Assembly: GCF_018320785.1 (NCBI RefSeq)
Contig: NC_054867.1
Span: 21,951,855-22,015,854, forward strand
DNA length: 64,000 bases
Source of the DNA: Cheilinus undulatus
Lineage: Eukaryota; Chordata; Actinopteri; Labriformes; Labridae
Reading direction: 5' to 3'
Of this stretch, positions 1-17,125 are shown piece after piece (the first letter of the stretch is position 1; the number at the start of each line of letters is the position of its first letter). Position numbers and translations under genes: made by a program. The notes under the pieces are model-generated. The model worked only from the letters and a program-made list of their open reading frames with translations, had not been told where the DNA came from and did no database searches.

Positions 1-955
<955 letters not shown>

Positions 956-956
956 T

Positions 957-3900
957 TTTCTTTGTCAATCATTTAAATTTGTGTTTTGGAGAGATTTTGT
1001 AGCTCTTTGTTTTTTAGCTGATAATTTTCTTTAATATTTTTAAGGGGGTCGGTCTCTGGGCAGAGGCTGTAGCTCAGAAAGGCCAGGTGAAGGTATGATT
1101 CAGGATCAGCTTGTGCTAGGTGAACCTGGAACTTAATGGCTCTTTTGATCATGTGTAGATAAAGAGGAAATTCCCCCAGTTCTGCTCTACATGCCAAGTT
1201 TGGACAGTTTCTGTGGACCTTTAGGGTCTCTTTACAGAACTGGAGATGAAATTTTTCTGTTGGTTAAGTCCCAGGATGTTTGCCACTGTTTTAGGACAGG
1301 GCCCCACACTTCACTTCCATACATAAGAATAGGACTAATAACATTACTGAATCATTTTAGCCAAATTTTAATTGGGGGATTAAGTTTATTTAGAGATGTT
1401 TTAATGCCGTAGTAGGCTCTTCGTGCCTTATCAGTGAGAGAGCTTATAGCTTTGTCAAATCTCCCTGATGCACTGATGACTATGCCCAAGTAATTATACT
1501 CCATTGTATGCTGAAGTGTGCTTCCTCTGATTGTAAAATTATGCTTTGATTTTTGGGATCTTGCCTTTTTCTGAAATTTCATGATTTTTGTTTTTGCAAA
1601 TTAATGTCAAGGGCCCAGTCTTGACAGAACCTCTCCAACAGTGAGAGATTCTGCTGTAGTCCATGTTCTGTTGGAGACAGCAGAACCAGGTCATCTGCAT
1701 AAATGGGAAATTTGATTTCTTTGCCTTGAAGGTTTAATCCGGGGCTACATGACTGTTCTAAAGCAGTGGCAAGATTGTTAATATAGATGTTGAAAAGGGT
1801 AGGGGATAAGTTACATCCCTGATGTACTCCTCTTTCTTGTTTAAAGAATTCTGTTGTTTTATTTCCCAGTTTTACACAGCATTTGTTGTTGGAGTATTTA
1901 GATTTGATTAGGTCATATACTTTGCCTCCAGTCCCACACTGAATAAGTTGATAGAACAGACCATTGTGCCAAATTGTGTCAAATGCCTTTTTGAGATCTA
2001 CAAAACAGGCAAATATTTTCCTTTTTGTTTATTAATGTAATTTTGGATGAGGGTGTGTAAGGTATAAATATGGTCAGAGGTCTGATGGTTGGGTAGGAAG
2101 CCAATTTGGCTTTTAGACAGGACATTATGCTCAATAAGGTATGACAGTATCCTGGAGTTAAAGATGCTACAGAAGAGTTTGCTGAGGTTACTGTTAACAC
2201 AGATTCCTCTATAATTACTGGGGTCGTGTTTGTCCCCATTTTTATAAATAGGAGAAAGAAGACCTTCATTCCAAGTCACAGGGAAGTATCCACTAGCAAG
2301 CACCAAGTTAAAGAGCTTCAGCAAAGCAAACTGAAGTTTAGCATTACTGTGTTTTAACATTTCCAAGCTTATACTGTCTATACCACAAGCCTTAACATTT
2401 TTAATGGCTTTGAGTTTGTCTTGTAATTCTTTTGATGTGATGGGATAGTCGAGGGCACATGGGTTGTTTTTAACAGCCCTCTCTAATTCTTTAAGTTTAT
2501 CCAGTATTACGATCTGAGTGGAATTCAAGCCCTTACATTTTGGACTTTTATACAGGCCTTCAAAGTAGTTTTCCAGGTACTGCTGTCTTGAATTGCGTTA
2601 GACTCTGTGTTCGACCTTTTCTGAAATGTTTTCCAAAGATTCCAAAAGCTGTTATCATCTATGGCCTTCTCAATCCGATCTAATTTTTCTTCCATGTGTC
2701 TTACTTTTTTGTTATGGAGAAGCTTCTTGTATTGTTTTAGGGCCAAGAGGTATTCCTGTCAAGCCTCTTGGTCATTTGGGTTCCTGTGTTTTTTGTTTGA
2801 CAGTGCTCTTAAGTTCTGTCTAGATGTAGCACATTCTCTGTCAAACCAGCGTTGCTTTTGTTTTACTTTATGTTTACGTGTTTGTACTTTTGTTAATTTA
2901 GATTTTTTTGTCAGTTTAATAAATATGTTCTGAAAGTGTTCTGTGGCGAGATTTATGTTTTTCTCATTCAATTCATACTCGGTACACGGAAAAGTATCCA
3001 ACATGTTTTGTATTTGGTCATTTGTTTGTGCTGTGGTATAGGCAGTGGTGCTCTCCTCTGACCATTTATATCTTACTGGTAGAGGAAATAATCTGTTCTT
3101 CAAGTTTGGTTTCAGAGATGGTGTTAAGGATTTTTTAAGAAACAAGGTTATTTGACTATGGTCTGATAGGGGCAGTTGTGGCAACACTATAAATGCACTG
3201 ATATATTCTGGGTTAATATCAGTGATGGCATAATCTACAACACTACTACCTAGCACAGAGCAGTATGTGAATCTCCCAGAGAATCACCCCTGATTCTACC
3301 ATGAACAATGTACAGACTCGTGTCTTTACATAGCTGAAGTATCCCTTTGCCAGTTTTGGTGACCACACTGTCATCTGTATTTGTTTAGTTATGTGAGTGT
3401 GGTAGAAAGGGGGATATCCAAATACATGTTTATTTTCTTCAGAGTTAAGGAAGTCTGGCTCTCTACCAGTTCTGGCATTAAGATCACCACATATTAGGAC
3501 TGATCCTAAACTTTGAAAAAACACAATTTCTTTTTGGAGTTCCTCAAGACCTTCTTCTTGGAAGTAAGGAGAGCTTGAGGGTGGAAGGTATATTGCACAC
3601 AGATACACATCTCTGTCATTTTCCAGGATGCTTGAATTAATTTGAATCCAAATATATGATTTACTTTTCTTTGCTATTGAGATTTGATTTTTGTATTCCC
3701 CTTTGTACCACAGAAGTAAGCCACCTGAATGCCTGCCACTCTTGGTAAAATCATGTTTTACAGATGGTATAATAAGTTCTATATAGTTTGTTGGACAGTT
3801 AGTTTTTTGATTTGTAATCCACGTTTCATTTAAAATGATTATATCAATATTCCTAATATGATTTACAAAGTCTGGGTTCATAGATTTTAAACCAAAGACT

Positions 3901-4430
3901 GAAGAGGGCAAACCTTGGATATTCCAGCTACTTATAGAAAAAGATATGTTTCTTGTCTTAAGTAGTAGGTGTTCCACTAGAAGATATCTAATTTATAAAC
4001 ACAAAGACAACTAAATGCAGGTTATTCTAAATTTGTTGCTATGATCTTACCCCTTTTTTTCTTTTTAACTAAGTAATTTCATGCATATTAATGAGATTAT
4101 GTCTCTTATCTGACTGACATGCTGTTCATTATGTGGAGAAGACCCATCCATGGCAGTAGCATACCATAGCTGTTACTTTGAGCAGGCATTTGAGGTGACA
4201 GCTGATGTTGTTGCCTGCTTTCTCGACCTGCAAAAGGATGTGGATGAAGGGCAAATTGTAGAGGGGTGGGTCTAGGGTCTTGTGGAAGTAGGGTTCTTTG
4301 CGGTGGTGGAAAGGTAGGTCTGCTGTCTTGTGGTGGTGGAGCTCTGGTGTAGTGAAGGGAGGTGGATCTGTCTTGGTATGGATTCCAGCCAATGTTGCTG
4401 CATCTGCCTGGTGGATAAGGTCTCATTTGA
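957..4430 (-). mobile_element. Degenerate non-LTR retrotransposon (LINE) with APE endonuclease and reverse transcriptase
   Basis: On the minus strand the order is: a proline-rich ORF tail (4426-4106, perhaps the end of ORF1), an AP-endonuclease domain (3977-3246) with SWNIQG near its start and GDLNARTG about 170 residues in, then the PLSDH motif (3256-2759), a linker region (2746-2525), and reverse transcriptase (2528 to about 1350). The RT contains the FVDLKKAFDTIWH block near 1980-2020 and the YADDLVLL catalytic box near 1685-1710. A C-terminal cysteine-poor tail ends at a stop at 973. The ORF is broken by a frameshift near 3250, an in-frame stop at 2759-2761, a frameshift near 2526 and further breaks downstream. 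No poly(A) or simple-repeat tail is obvious at the 957 end. The clade cannot be fixed by eye; the RT resembles jockey/Tx1-like fish elements. The 5' boundary is uncertain and may reach about 4620. Confidence 0.85.
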
Positions 4431-4935
4431 AGGTTCTGGTTCTGCAGTTATTCACCACAACACTGGTCACCTTTCTCTGGTGGAGAGTGGCCTAGAACTC
4501 ACTGTTATAAGAAGGGTCACTGAAATTCAATTAGACTGTCCAGCCTTTCCAAAGTTAACTCTGCTCCACAAGTATTTTAAAGAGTTTGCACGATGCCCTT
4601 ACACTGGACTTATCTGCCGCTGAGAGATATCCAAAAACATGAGTACATGTCAAATCTTGCCTGCTTCAGTCAACAGCTGTAATTTAATAGAAGCTGATGT
4701 GAGTGGTAATTATTACCACAATACAGTCTGGCTGCGGAAAACTGAATCACTTCTCTCTCTGATATCCCCACAGTGTAGCCGCTTCTTGGTGTAAAAACCA
4801 AATACCTTGCCTGCCTTGTTGCTCCATAGCGAAAATCCATCGTCCGGCTGGTCATCCGAACTTGTTTGTAAAGTGCGCGGCTGCAGAAATGAATGGCAGA
4901 CCAACTGTCCAATAGCTGTGTAGCTGACGACATTG
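4431..4935. other. Intergenic stretch between LINE and rplp0 promoter
   Basis: No gene is recognised here. The first 200 bp may still belong to the 5' end of the LINE, because faint coding-like sequence continues on the minus strand to about 4620. The remainder is unique-looking sequence leading into the rplp0 promoter. The small open frames between 4670 and 5055 show no recognisable domain. Confidence 0.4.
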
Positions 4936-5024
4936 ACTCCGCTGTGATTGGTCAGATGTTATGTACATATACTTTCTGGAGCCTTTCCTCTTCCTCTTTC
5001 TTTCACGCGACCCTCGAGTGATCG
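4936..5024 (+). promoter_or_regulatory. rplp0: rplp0 promoter and non-coding exon 1 with 5' TOP-like start
   Basis: An inverted CCAAT box (GATTGGTCAG) lies at about 4946-4955 and a TATA-like TACATATA at 4964-4971. About 25 bases further on, a long pyrimidine run (CCTTTCCTCTTCCTCTTTC) covers the likely start site at 4990-5001. This matches the 5' terminal oligopyrimidine promoter that is general for vertebrate ribosomal-protein genes and implies mTOR-dependent translational control. The short leader ends with a GTGAGG donor at 5025. The second leader piece appears to start at 5328 after a pyrimidine-rich stretch ending in TAG. The exact start site is inferred. Confidence 0.7.
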
Positions 5025-5371
5025 GTGAGGATCTTTCCGTCTCCCTTTTACTCAAAATATTTCGTCTGATATCTGATGAAATTAATTCCTCTTTTAGCGC
5101 ATAAGTATCTTTATTAAAACTACAGACTCTAGAGTTGTGTTTAGTGACCTATAGAACTGTAGCAGCGTTTCTTTATCTACCACGGCCTCTAGGCGTTTCG
5201 CTAGTTTGCCATTAGCATGCTAACGCTAGCTGCCTACCACATGTTAGGCTATGGGATACTACGGAGGATAGTCTTGAGCCTGAAACTAGCTTCTTATCAT
5301 TGTCTCTTTTCATGTAGGTACTACCTTGTCTTTAAACCAGCTGTGAAGCGATCCTTGGAAGCACTGCAAAG

Positions 5372-8195
<2,824 letters not shown>

Positions 8196-8225
8196 GCATT
8201 TACAGCGAACAGAAACAATGAGTCA

Positions 8226-8248
8226 AATAAAAACAATGATTCAATAAA
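8226..8248 (+). terminator. rplp0: rplp0 polyadenylation signals
   Basis: Two AATAAA hexamers, at 8226-8231 and 8243-8248, lie 30 and 47 bases after the stop codon. This gives the very short 3' UTR usual for ribosomal-protein mRNAs. Confidence 0.85.
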
Positions 8249-8261
8249 AACTCTATTGAGC

Positions 8262-9060
8262 TCACTTTTCTTGTTTATTTCTCATTCTGTGACTAGAGTG
8301 GAAAACTATAGTTAATGTTTGTATCATGAACAGTGTGGTGATTACAACCATTGATGCACACAAGTTTAATTTATGTGGGCTTTGACTGAGAAACTGAGGT
8401 GTAGAGTGCATATGAAATCTGTTTCCAGCGCCATCAGGAATGTCAGTGTCCAACGCTTGGTAAACATGTACCGGAAGTGACGTTAAATGGAACGTCATTC
8501 GCTTAATTTTACATAAAGAGAAATTACTTCCTGTACGGGTGTGTCAGCCTTCAGAGAAAAATGGATCATGAGGTTGAAAAGAGAATTGCAAGTGTATACC
8601 GCATCTGGGGATAACTGGAAACTACCGAATTGCGGAAATTAACTCTAGGATACGATGATTTTATTACTGATTTAGCCACCTTTAGTGGCAAATCTTGTGG
8701 TACGTGATGCCAAGTAGTGCAAAATAAGACATTTACTTTATATTGGCTGTGAAATTCGGCATGCCATTTTCTTATTTCTCAATTTTTGGATCTAGAAACG
8801 AAACATTTAAAACCTCAGCTATGTGTAGTTCGATGTTTGTATAAAACCCTCTCCACCAGTACCAGATTGAAATGTACAATAACCTTTTTTGGCTTGGAAA
8901 ACACGCGTTCATATATTAAAATAAAGTCATGAATTATATACCGTAACTGGAAATAATTGTAGGAGTATATTAAATCTAGACTTTATTAAAAAAAAATAAC
9001 AAAAAAAAAAACTATATTATTTGTAATATACTCTTATTTTGAAAGAAATAGTCCGGATGT
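8262..9060. other. rplp0-golga7 intergenic region with CRE/ETS motif cluster and a short coding-like frame
   Basis: An ETS-type ACCGGAAGTGACGT lies at 8470-8483. It overlaps one arm of a perfect inverted repeat TGACGTT (8478-8484) / AACGTCA (8491-8497), i.e. paired CRE half-elements. A reverse ETS core (TTCCTG) is near 8528. Just downstream, ATG at 8561 opens a 17-codon frame ending in TAA at 8612-8614. Past this stop the same frame stays open to a plausible GTACGT donor at 8700. No known protein is recognised. This may be a decayed first exon or an upstream promoter of golga7. The rest (8700-9040) is AT-rich with poly(A) stretches near 8985-9010. Confidence 0.4.
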
Positions 9061-9116
9061 TCCTCTGTGTGGTGAAGCATTGATGCTTTGCAGCTCATCC
9101 AGGACAAAAGTCCACC

Positions 9117-10810
9117 ATGGCTGAGGTAAGATTTAGTGCTATTTGTTCGTATTTAGGGTTACAATCTAACTCGACCTGAGTTTATTTAAACGTTTTTCTG
9201 TAATCTGTTGATATGTGGAGACTGTCAGAGTTAATCGACGTAGGCAGAATTCACAGTGTCGTCGAGGAGTTAGCAAACGTGAGCTAACGCTATCATCGAT
9301 GCAGCTGGCCTATGTTAACCCAAACCACCGATTTTGTCAGACTTTATATCATTTAGGAAATCACAGTAGCCCAGACAATGTCTAAGTTAGACGGATGGTT
9401 AAAAGCCATTTTCATTACATTGGTAAAAGGCATGGGATTTGATGCCATTGCTCGCGGGTAACGCCGCAACCGGAACCACCATCTGACTGGGGAACCGATA
9501 TTGATACAACACCTGAAACACTTCGTAGGTTTTTAGATATGGCTGAGTAATGACACGATGGATGTCTGTCTAGATAGCTTTGTGTTAGATGTAAATATCA
9601 TTTCAATATTCATGCAAAACTCACTGCCTTTGCACTCACCATCACCTTTCACAGTGTAACATTTCAGCACAACGATGTTATCCCTCTTTTACCGTATCTG
9701 TCTAGCTATCTCGCTAATTTTCTTCATTAAATATTGTTTCTTAAATTTGTTTCTTTCAACTATTTGTTCCAATTCTTTAATTATTCCTTACAAAAAGAGA
9801 TAATTAGGGCTGTGTGTTGCCTTCTAGCCAATAGACCTGATATTATCAGAGCCTGCTAAACATTGTTTTGTGTTCAGACCCACAGCTTACAGGACCTCCA
9901 GCAGCCTACTGTCTCTTCCAAAGTGTTTGTCCAAAGAGACTACAGCTCAGGAACCATCTGCAAGTTCCAGACAAAGTTCCCCTCTGAGCTTGAGTCAAGG
10001 GTAATTATGGCATTTAAATGCCTGTTTTGATTACTGACCTAATGTTAAAAAGTTGTGAAAAACATATTAACCCTTTTGTGGTTTCAGCTTGACAAGCAGC
10101 AGTTTGAAGAAACCATCCAGACTCTAAACAACCTGTATGCAGAGGCAGAGAAACTAGGGGGAAAGTCATACTTGGAGGGATGCCTTGCTTGTCTAACTGC
10201 CTATACAATCTTTCTCTGTATCGAGACACACTATGAAAAGGTTAAAAATTTTCCATGTTGAGCATGTCATCATTTTATATACAGTATGCTGTATATGATC
10301 TGACAGATTTTCACTGACCTTAACATCTTTATTTTGCCTTCCACCCTGTCTCTCTAGGTGTTGAAGAAGATCGCCAGATACATTAAGGACCAAAATGAGA
10401 AGATCTACGCTCCCAGAGGTTTGCTGTTGACTGACCCCATCGAGAGAGGCCTGAGAGTTGTATCCTTCAGTCTGCTATTGTCGCATTAATATAATCATTA
10501 ACCAGACTATGGTTGGCCTGTTTTGGGATTTCCTACCTGACCACACTAAATCACAGTGAAACTACTTTGTTACAGCTTGGATATTTTTGATATGCCATAT
10601 TGTAGAAGTCACTATCAGCTATCATTGGTTGCAACTGAGCCTTTAAAACTTTCACCATGTGACGACATGTGGTAGTAAACAAATGGGAATAAAAGTGTTG
10701 TATACATTTTGTGAATTGTCAGTTTAGCACTGTGTATTTCCCCTTAACTTGCTTTGTTTTAGGTTGAAATTACCATCTTTGAAGACAGAAGTATTGGCTC
10801 CGGAAGATAA
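9117..10810 (+). CDS. golga7: Golgin A7 (GOLGA7/GCP16), Erf4-family palmitoyltransferase partner, 5 coding exons, complete
   Basis: Exons are 9117-9125, 9878-10000, 10088-10240, 10358-10459 and 10763-10810, joining in frame to 144 residues; human GOLGA7 has 137. The ATG has a strong context (TCCACCATGG), and the first coding exon supplies only three codons. The protein is an Erf4 domain: [14 protein letters not shown] near residue 16, [12 protein letters not shown], then [13 protein letters not shown] and [12 protein letters not shown]. The two cysteines here (76 and 79) correspond to the palmitoylated pair of the human protein. It ends in [18 protein letters not shown]. In vertebrates GOLGA7 binds ZDHHC9 at the Golgi to palmitoylate HRAS and NRAS. 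The last residues (IGSGR) and the [10 protein letters not shown] block favour GOLGA7 over GOLGA7B. One donor is GTTAAA, weaker than consensus, but the join is unambiguous. Confidence 0.95.
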
Positions 10811-12515
10811 AGTAATTTAAGGTATGGTTCCTTTGTTGTGTTCTTGATGGAGTCAGGTTTTCTTGATCTCACTGGAGCTCCATTTTTTTACTGAATCCAG
10901 ATACCAGCGATACATTTAATACTTAAGATCCAAACACAAATTTTTTGAAGACTATCTCCATGTTAGTATTGTTCATGCTTGTCACTTTTACAGCTAGGTC
11001 AACCATATGCTGCTCACACACTGAGAGAGTCTTTAATGAATTTCATAATATAGATTCAAATTGGCTGTTTGTGGTAGAAGTTTGAAAGAATGACTAGTTG
11101 ATAGTACTACACTGACCAGCACAGGCCAAGACCAGCTAACTGAGGGGATTAACAAGTTCTCTAAAGGGGCTGCAAAATAGACAAAAACTGAAGTTCCACA
11201 TATTTTCTGCAATATATCCGCCAATGATTTAGCAGGCTGTTTTTGCTGACATTTGGTAAACATACACCAATCAGCCATAACATTATGACCACTTTGATGC
11301 AATCCAGTACAACAATTGTACCATTTATTACTTTCAGACAATGTTTATTTATTTTAATTTTTGTTGATATGGTCAGAAAATTTATAATTCTGCATTGTAC
11401 GTATTAATGAAGTTGTAGTGGGTGGTGGTGTGCTGGAAGGTTTGAAAATGATCTGAACGTTAATGAAGTACAATATTTGGAACACCTTGCAGTATAAAGC
11501 ACTCCAGTACACAAACACCCACTAAAACTTCACCAATAACTATAAAGCAGAATTGTTACCTTTCTGACACTGTTGATAAGAAGTCAGACTGAAGAGGCCT
11601 CTTTAAAGGAAAAGTTGTAGTAAACTGTTGTGTTTAATTGCAGTAAATTGCACAGGTGCAGTCTACATTGACACAGAAGTCTTGATTGTCTGTGCCCATG
11701 GTAAAGCTGTTTTTGTCTGTATTTCTCTGTTTAGGCTTCTGACTTTGAACTGATCCTCCACATCTGTGTGGCAGCACATATTTAGACATCTGCTTCACCC
11801 GAATGGATGTATATAATTTTGATCTGATCTTTTTCTCTGTTATTTATAAATACTCAACTGTCTGCCTTTCCGTTATGTTTATAAAAGTGTCTTTATGTCT
11901 TTTTACAAATGCAGTGCTGTAAAATTATGTCCTAGTTTATCAAGACTTTATAAATAGTGCCATTGTGTTAAATGCATCTTTCTGACCATGGTTAATATAA
12001 GTGATTGGACTTGTGTATTGTTTTGCAAATAATATAAAGTTGCTGTAGTTGCCAGGAAATGTTGGTGAAATATGTAGGGATCGAGTTTTCAGCACAGTCT
12101 CTCAATGATGATTATTTTCCGGGCAGTGCTCCAAAGTATTAACATCCAGGTTGTAGCCTACATCAAGGCAAATGTTTTCTTATCCGTGAATGAATGTGAG
12201 CGATTTGGGGAGAATATTATGTGAAACACAATGTAAGGTCTGACTTTGAGTTTTTGGCAACTTTATAGATGGAGCATGTTTACTATATTATCAAATGACA
12301 TGACTCTGCACTAGATCTCACCAATCATTTAACGGCCCTGTTATATATTTCTCATATTAATCACTATCTTAATTGTGAATGTCATTCCCTTTACATTATC
12401 ACTTAACACCACAGAAACCTTAAACTTTCTGAACTCCGCTGATGATTGCGATAGTGGGCGGTTGATCGAAATTGTGTACTTTTCTTACAAGTGTATTACT
12501 GTTTATCTGATTAAA
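10811..12515 (+). other. golga7: golga7 3' UTR region, probably with an intron
   Basis: After the stop, AAG|GTATGG at 10821/10822 could be a donor, and a pyrimidine-rich tract ending in TTTAG at 11734 a matching acceptor. The 3' UTR would then continue from 11735. No canonical AATAAA follows closely; ATTAAA at 12510-12515 is the best candidate poly(A) signal. The proposed intron contains a transposon remnant near 11262. This structure is inferred from splice-like motifs only. Confidence 0.4.
11262..11345. repeat. DNA-transposon end remnant (CACCAATCAGCCATAACATT family)
   Basis: The sequence from about 11268, reading ACACCAATCAGCCATAACAT then TATGACCACTTTG, resembles the terminal sequence of a family widely dispersed in fish genomes. 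Only one end is seen, so it is truncated. Family assignment is from memory and tentative. Confidence 0.4.
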
Positions 12516-13233
12516 TAGCCCTTTTTTCTTTTAAATCTGTACGGCTCCTTGTGTTTGATTTATATCAGAGTGTATAAAGCTTTGAAGCAAGTTTCATACT
12601 GTAGTGTGTGGGTAACAGGCTTCAATATCCATTTCAAAAAAATATTAAAATATAAGTCAAACATGTAAGCTGTCCATGTTATTTCCTGTTTGGTTCATTC
12701 TTTACTAAAATTTGCTACATTACAGTCACTATTAAATATGCAGTATCATGTAATATTTCTGTTTAACTTTTAACTTTAAAAAGGAAAACAAACTGTGTTA
12801 AGTGGAAACTTACAAATCTTTAATGCTCAAAGACACAAAAAATTAAATCCACCAAAAATTGCTATCAAGCTCTTGTACAAGTAATGTACTTTTGCAAATA
12901 GTATGTAGTACTCATCTATTCTTATTTTTTTTGGACTATTCTGTTACACATAACAGCAGCTAGCTGCCATTTAATTGCATTACAGCCATCCTTAGTTCAC
13001 TACTTACCATTCACGGTCTCTTTGTTTTCACTGACATCTGCTCCCATTCAAAGGTGTAGTTATAGCAAAAGGTGTCCACAAGGTGTCCATAGTTTCACGA
13101 TCACCAATTAGATTTTTTTTAGACTCATTCCTCTCCCAACGATGATTCTAGTCTCTTTGAGGCCCCAGGCAAATTATAGTTTGAGGCTGTCACTCGTTTA
13201 GCTAAGAGCAATTAGAATTTTGTTATCTTATGT
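12516..13233. other. Intergenic, nothing recognised
   Basis: AT-rich sequence with no open frame of note and no clear repeat. It lies between the golga7 3' end and a hAT element. Confidence 0.3.
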
Positions 13234-13832
13234 CAGGGGTGTCCAAACTTTTTCCACTAGGGTCCATACAAAAATATATCAGGATAGTGGGTCCACTTTC
13301 ATATGTCTCATCCTGAGGATTATAAAGTTAGTAAAACCAATTTTATGATTTTTAAGATTTGCTAGGTGATTAGGTGTTCATAAATGGCTAGTTAATGGCT
13401 GACAAGGCAAATAGCGAGTCATCTTAAGGATTTTAGGGAGGCCAGTCAGACTTCAGGGGCCCTGGTTGGCCCTGGCTACTTTTGGTTCTGCCTCTAAAAC
13501 ACCATTGGTACTGCTATAAGCCTTCTTAATCCATCAGGGCATTATAAATAAGAATATTGTTATTATGTCTTTCGCCCATATGTTTTCCATATTACAGTAT
13601 TGTCTTCATGTAGTCACAAAAAACTCAAATCAAAAAAGTCTTCTTGACAAAATGTTTGTTAAAAGAAATAGCATGGTAGCACTGCCTTGTGCTGAAACAT
13701 AGAAGTAAAATAAAGTCAAGCTTCATATTCAAATGTGGGTCCTATTTGATTTAATGTTTAGAATGTTGAGGGCCAATCAAAAATGGACCACGGGCAGCAT
13801 TTGGCCCCCGGGCCATAGTTTGGACAACCCTG
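13234..13832. mobile_element. Non-autonomous hAT-type DNA transposon (599 bp)
   Basis: The left end is CAGGGGTGTCCAAACTTTTT and the right end, read inverted, is CAGGGTTGTCCAAACTATGG, so the termini are imperfect inverted repeats. Flanking octamers TCTTATGT (13226-13233) and TCTTAGGT (13833-13840) match at 7 of 8 bases, as expected for the 8-bp hAT target duplication. The interior (including GGCAGCATTTGGCCCCCGGG near the right end) has no transposase frame. This Charlie/MER-type non-autonomous element is fixed and old. Confidence 0.8.
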
Positions 13833-14395
13833 TCTTAGGTTATTAGGATCTCCATTTGCTTTAGCATTACTACTATTCTATACTATTCTATTAATGAAAT
13901 GACATCTGAGAAAAATGATAACTGAACATTAAGTGCTCACTTTTGTTGCAATGTCTGTTCTGCAACAAATCAGACTTTTTTGTATGCCATTTTACTTCTC
14001 AATAATCCACCAATTTATTTATTCCTGTATGTCTATTATAGCTACAGGTGCATCTTGACTGGTCTGATGATTTCATTACAATTATCAGGCCAATGATTTG
14101 ATTCTGTTAGGACTTTAAATCTGAGCTGAAAATGTGACAGGTTGCCTATTGTATCATTATTTTATTTACTCATTAAAATTGTTTTATATTGTCAGTGCAC
14201 TGGACAGTCTTCTAACTGGACCAAGGTACATTTTAACTGTCTAATATGTTGGTATATATAACTTATAAATACTTATAAATATAACTTTAAAAAACAATTC
14301 TGTTTCTTTGTTCATTTATATTTTGACATTAAAAAAGAGAACCAACTGTTTTTTTGGTTAATGGATTTTGCTGCAAGTTTAAATGTGATGGCCAA

Positions 14396-14438
14396 TTAGG
14401 GTTAGGGTTAGGGTAAGGGGTGAGGGTAACCCTAACCC
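14396..14438. repeat. Short interstitial telomere-like repeat with inverted end
   Basis: Three perfect TTAGGG units (14396-14413) are followed by degenerate TAAGGGG/TGAGGG units and then the opposite-strand form ending in ACCCTAACCC. A 10-base arm GGGTTAGGGT is thus the reverse complement of ACCCTAACCC, making a small palindrome of telomere-like sequence. Confidence 0.75.
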
Positions 14439-14814
14439 AGTTGGTTTGACAGTAATATGAGCAATCTCTGACAAGTTCTAATGTGATTTGAGACCTTGAC
14501 CCATTCTCCATAAACTTTGTTTACACAGAAGAGTAAATATTTATTTATAGTTATTTAAAAATGTATTTATATATATTTTCACAGACTATTAACATACAGA
14601 AAGCATATCGTCTTATTGTTTTATCTAATCTTTTTTTTCATTATATGTTGATTAATTGTGGAATTATTTAATATGTAAATTCATACTATGTGGCAAAGGA
14701 AAGGGCAGATGCCGATGTTGTTATCTGACTAGAAACTCATCTTCAAATATGTTGTAGACCAGACTACCTACAGATTAAACAGCTTGTATCTCTGTGAAAT
14801 GTTTTACAATATAT

Positions 14815-16390
<1,576 letters not shown>

Positions 16391-16479
16391 GTATATGGCA
16401 GCTGCTACGATTAAAGTCTTATCTTAAATCATAGTTTGTAAAGGCACATTAGTAAGGTAAGGAGGTTATGTGAGCAGGT

Positions 16480-17125
16480 GGGTTTGTTTCATTGGTTAGT
16501 TTGTAAGCAACATAACTCAAAACGATGTGGATGGATTTTGATGAAATTTTCAGGAAATGTCAGAAATAGCATAAGGAAGAACTGATTAGATTTTGGGAGT
16601 GATCTAGATCACCGTCTGGATCCAGGAATTTTTTAAAGGATTCTGTACTATTGGGAGATAGGGCTAATGGTGGAGGTCTGCGCTGTTACTACTTTACACC
16701 AGGAATTGGCGGACATGTGTAACTTCAATCCCAGCAGCAGTTTTTGGGTGTGTTTCTATACAAAGTTTTGGAGTTTACTGAGTTTGAAAGATGCACGCCC
16801 AGTCGAGGAGACGAGCCTGAGCGTAACAGAGAGAAAGACAGCATATTGTAGCGAGAATACTCACAATGCTGGGAGGAATAGCGGAATATTTACCCTCTGC
16901 CATGACTTCCAGTCATGTGGTGAGACCATGGGTGCATCTGTTGGCACCCGTAGGGAAGTCAGTGCTTTGCCTCACCGTGTTTCCACCCCACCGGGGAGGG
17001 AGTAATCGGCGAATGCCATGGTGGGGGGCACATGGGGACAGATCCAGGAACTTTCTAAAGGATTTGTCACTATTGGGAGATAGGGCTAATGGCGGAGGTC
17101 TGCGCTGTCCGAGTGCTTTTCTAGT
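16480..17125 (+). repeat. Two copies of a dispersed repeat motif flanking a 350-bp segment
   Basis: The block around 16618-16682 (GATCCAGGAA, then AAAGGATT, ATTGGGAGATAGGGCTAATG and GGAGGTCTGCGCTGT) recurs at 17041-17110 with few changes. The upstream part of the first copy (GATGAAATTTTCAGGAAATG near 16539-16558) belongs to the same widespread animal repeat. The intervening sequence is GC-richer and may be an insertion or part of a longer unit. No coding potential is convincing. Confidence 0.55.

Noticed and set aside
13234-13832. Gene-like island suggested by GC-rich GGCCCCCGGGCC
   Set aside because: It belongs to the right end of a hAT element with flanking target duplication.
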